Positions 62,751 through 64,000 of a DNA stretch of 64,000 nucleotides are shown here, one piece after another (the first letter of the stretch is position 1; every line of letters begins with the position of its first letter). Below the pieces are notes generated by a model. That model made no database searches. It was not told where the DNA came from and saw only the letters and a list, made by a program, of their open reading frames with translations. Source of the DNA: Pseudarthrobacter sulfonivorans (GTDB taxonomy: Bacteria; Actinomycetota; Actinomycetes; Actinomycetales; Micrococcaceae); assembly GCF_001484605.1 (NCBI RefSeq), contig NZ_CP013747.1, positions 4,216,001 to 4,280,000 on the forward strand, given 5' to 3'. The position numbers and the translations under genes were made by a program.

Positions 62751-63488
62751 GTGTCCGCAGTGATACCGGCCACCGAGTCCAAGGCTCCAGCCCGCCAGAC
62801 GGACGGGGTCCGCTCCAAAGCACCGACGCTCCGGCATGAGCGGACGTTCAAAGCGCAGGGCGCCCGTTACCTGGCCGGCGTGGACGAAGTGGGCCGGGGG
62901 GCGCTGGCAGGACCTGTAAGCGTCGGGATCGCAGTCGTGGACCTCCATACCCAGAAGCCCCTGGCCGGTGTGCGGGACAGCAAGCTCCTCAGCCCCGCCG
63001 AACGGGAACGGCTGGAACCGCTGGTCAGACGCTGGAGTGTTGCGTCCGCCGTCGGGCACGCTTCCGCGCGGGAGATCGACGCATTGGGGATCATTGCTGC
63101 GCTGCGGCTGGCCGGTACGCGCGCCTGGCAGGACATCCTTGCGGCCGGCATCAGCCCAGATGTGGTGCTGCTCGATGGCAGCCACAACTGGCTCTCGCCC
63201 GCCGGGCAGCCTTCCCTGTTTGACGAGCCACCCATGGATTTCGCGTGCCTTGCCCCGGTCCACACCAAGATCAAGGCGGACATGCAGTGCCTGAGCGTGG
63301 CCGCAGCCAGCGTGATTGCGAAGGTGGAACGCGACGAGCAGATGCGCGGCCTGCACAGTGAATACCCCGAGTTTGGCTGGGACGTCAACAAGGGCTACGC
63401 CACGGCAATTCACCGGGACGCGCTCCGCGCCGCCGGTGCCACACCGTACCACCGGGTGAGTTGGAACCTCCTGGGCGGCGAACTCTGA
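62751..63488 (+). CDS. rnhB: ribonuclease HII
   Basis: RNase HII removes ribonucleotides from DNA. The 245-residue protein has [17 protein letters not shown] (DEVGRG catalytic acids), [22 protein letters not shown] and [12 protein letters not shown]. About 28 extra residues precede the fold. The GTG at 62751 is used, 2 bases after lepB. Confidence 0.95.
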   Translation: MSAVIPATESKAPARQTDGVRSKAPTLRHERTFKAQGARYLAGVDEVGRGALAGPVSVGIAVVDLHTQKPLAGVRDSKLLSPAERERLEPLVRRWSVASAVGHASAREIDALGIIAALRLAGTRAWQDILAAGISPDVVLLDGSHNWLSPAGQPSLFDEPPMDFACLAPVHTKIKADMQCLSVAAASVIAKVERDEQMRGLHSEYPEFGWDVNKGYATAIHRDALRAAGATPYHRVSWNLLGGEL

Positions 63489-63581
63489 TTCCGTGCCGCT
63501 CCAGTGCCTGCCGGACTGGTGTAGGGCTCATGCGGCGCGGACGCTGCGACTGCGGCGCCCTGGATGGTGCAAGATGGAAGC

Positions 63582-63908
63582 ATGAGTGCAGAGGATCTTG
63601 AAAACTATGAAACCGACATGGAGCTGCAGCTCTACCGTGAATACCGCGATGTTGTCGGGCTCTTCAGTTACGTTGTCGAGACCGAACGCCGCTTTTACCT
63701 CGCAAACCACGTGGACCTGCAGGCCCGAAGCGCCGACGGCGAGGTCTACTTCGATCTGACGCTCCAGGATGCCTGGGTGTGGGATGTGTACCGTTCGGCA
63801 CGGTTCGTGAAGACAGTCCGTGTCCTGACGTTCAAGGATGTCAACGTCGAAGAACTGCCCCGCAACGAGGAACTCGCCCTCCCGAAGGACGCTGACCTCG
63901 GCAACTGA
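63582..63908 (+). CDS. DUF2469 domain protein
   Basis: This 108-residue protein starts MSAEDLENYETDMELQLYREY, the conserved start of a small family found beside rnhB in actinobacteria (as in mycobacteria). It has FSYVVETERRFYLAN and TFKDVNVEELP. Function unknown. The ATG at 63582 matches the family start, while the ATG at 63564 does not. The remaining 92 bases of the window contain no gene that I can support. Confidence 0.92.
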   Translation: MSAEDLENYETDMELQLYREYRDVVGLFSYVVETERRFYLANHVDLQARSADGEVYFDLTLQDAWVWDVYRSARFVKTVRVLTFKDVNVEELPRNEELALPKDADLGN

Positions 63909-64000
63909 CGCCGGCCCACTGCTCCTCCACAGCCCCGCTGTATTGGGGCGGTTTTCCCGGGTTGCCCACATACGCGAATAGCCTGCTGTCCTCCGCTGTC

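Overview
The window is about 64 kb of high-GC DNA from the chromosome of a Gram-positive actinobacterium, most likely Micrococcaceae (Arthrobacter or Pseudarthrobacter type). This rests on three things: the gene order (leuC-leuD-murA-plsC-gpsA-ddl ... rpmF-rnc-mutM-smc-ftsY ... ffh ... rpsP-khpA-rimM-trmD-rplS-lepB-lepB-rnhB), frequent GTG and TTG starts, and actinobacterial signatures such as an LtbR/NdgR-type IclR regulator beside leuCD and a DUF2469 gene after rnhB. No database search was possible; all assignments come from motifs, lengths and context.

Layout. 1-4755: an FtsX-like ABC permease (5' end missing) with its ATPase, then metG. 4756-6634: a surface protein with two ICHATGS repeats and a class E/F-like sortase. 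6635-9042: leuB and ilvE, ended by a 22-bp perfect inverted repeat. 9060-13661: a hypothetical protein, an MBL-fold hydrolase, an FAH-family enzyme, gltX and a HAD hydrolase. 13670-15688: a GA-heptad-repeat membrane protein, tRNA-Gln(CTG) and tRNA-Glu(CTC). 15769-19741: two translationally coupled dynamin-like GTPases and a DUF1697 gene. 19788-27700: the IclR regulator divergent from leuCD, then murA, plsC, gpsA, ddl and a DUF3515 lipoprotein. 27813-36300: a low-GC polytopic membrane protein, thiL, a DAK2 protein, recG, rsmD, and a minus-strand aminotransferase/spermidine-synthase-like pair. 36344-44447: coaD, yceD, rpmF, rnc, mutM, smc and ftsY. 44519-47368: two head-to-head IS110-family transposases. 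47415-54622: an MFS exporter, amt-glnK, a G6PD-like gene, ffh and a degenerate alpha/beta hydrolase. 54626-58127: thiC under a TPP riboswitch, a VOC-fold dioxygenase-like gene and a small unknown. 58340-63908: the ribosome maturation, signal peptidase and RNase HII cluster.

How the genes work together. Leucine and branched-chain amino acid synthesis is spread over leuB, ilvE and leuCD with a local IclR regulator. Two shared cis-elements link these loci: a GTCTCA-N5-TGAGAY palindrome before leuB and leuC, and a nearly identical leader block of about 22 nt before ilvE and leuC. Both halves of the SRP pathway (ftsY, ffh) and two signal peptidases are present, so protein export is well represented. 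Cell-wall and envelope functions include murA, ddl, plsC and the sortase pair.

Most noteworthy: (i) a nested stem-loop structure directly upstream of one IS110 transposase, a good candidate bridge RNA; (ii) the shared ilvE/leuC leader; (iii) the shared leuB/leuC palindrome; (iv) a repeat-containing surface protein paired with a sortase that has no visible catalytic Arg and no LPXTG partner motif; (v) a perfect intrinsic terminator inside the first codons of lepB; (vi) a probable ATT start codon in yceD.
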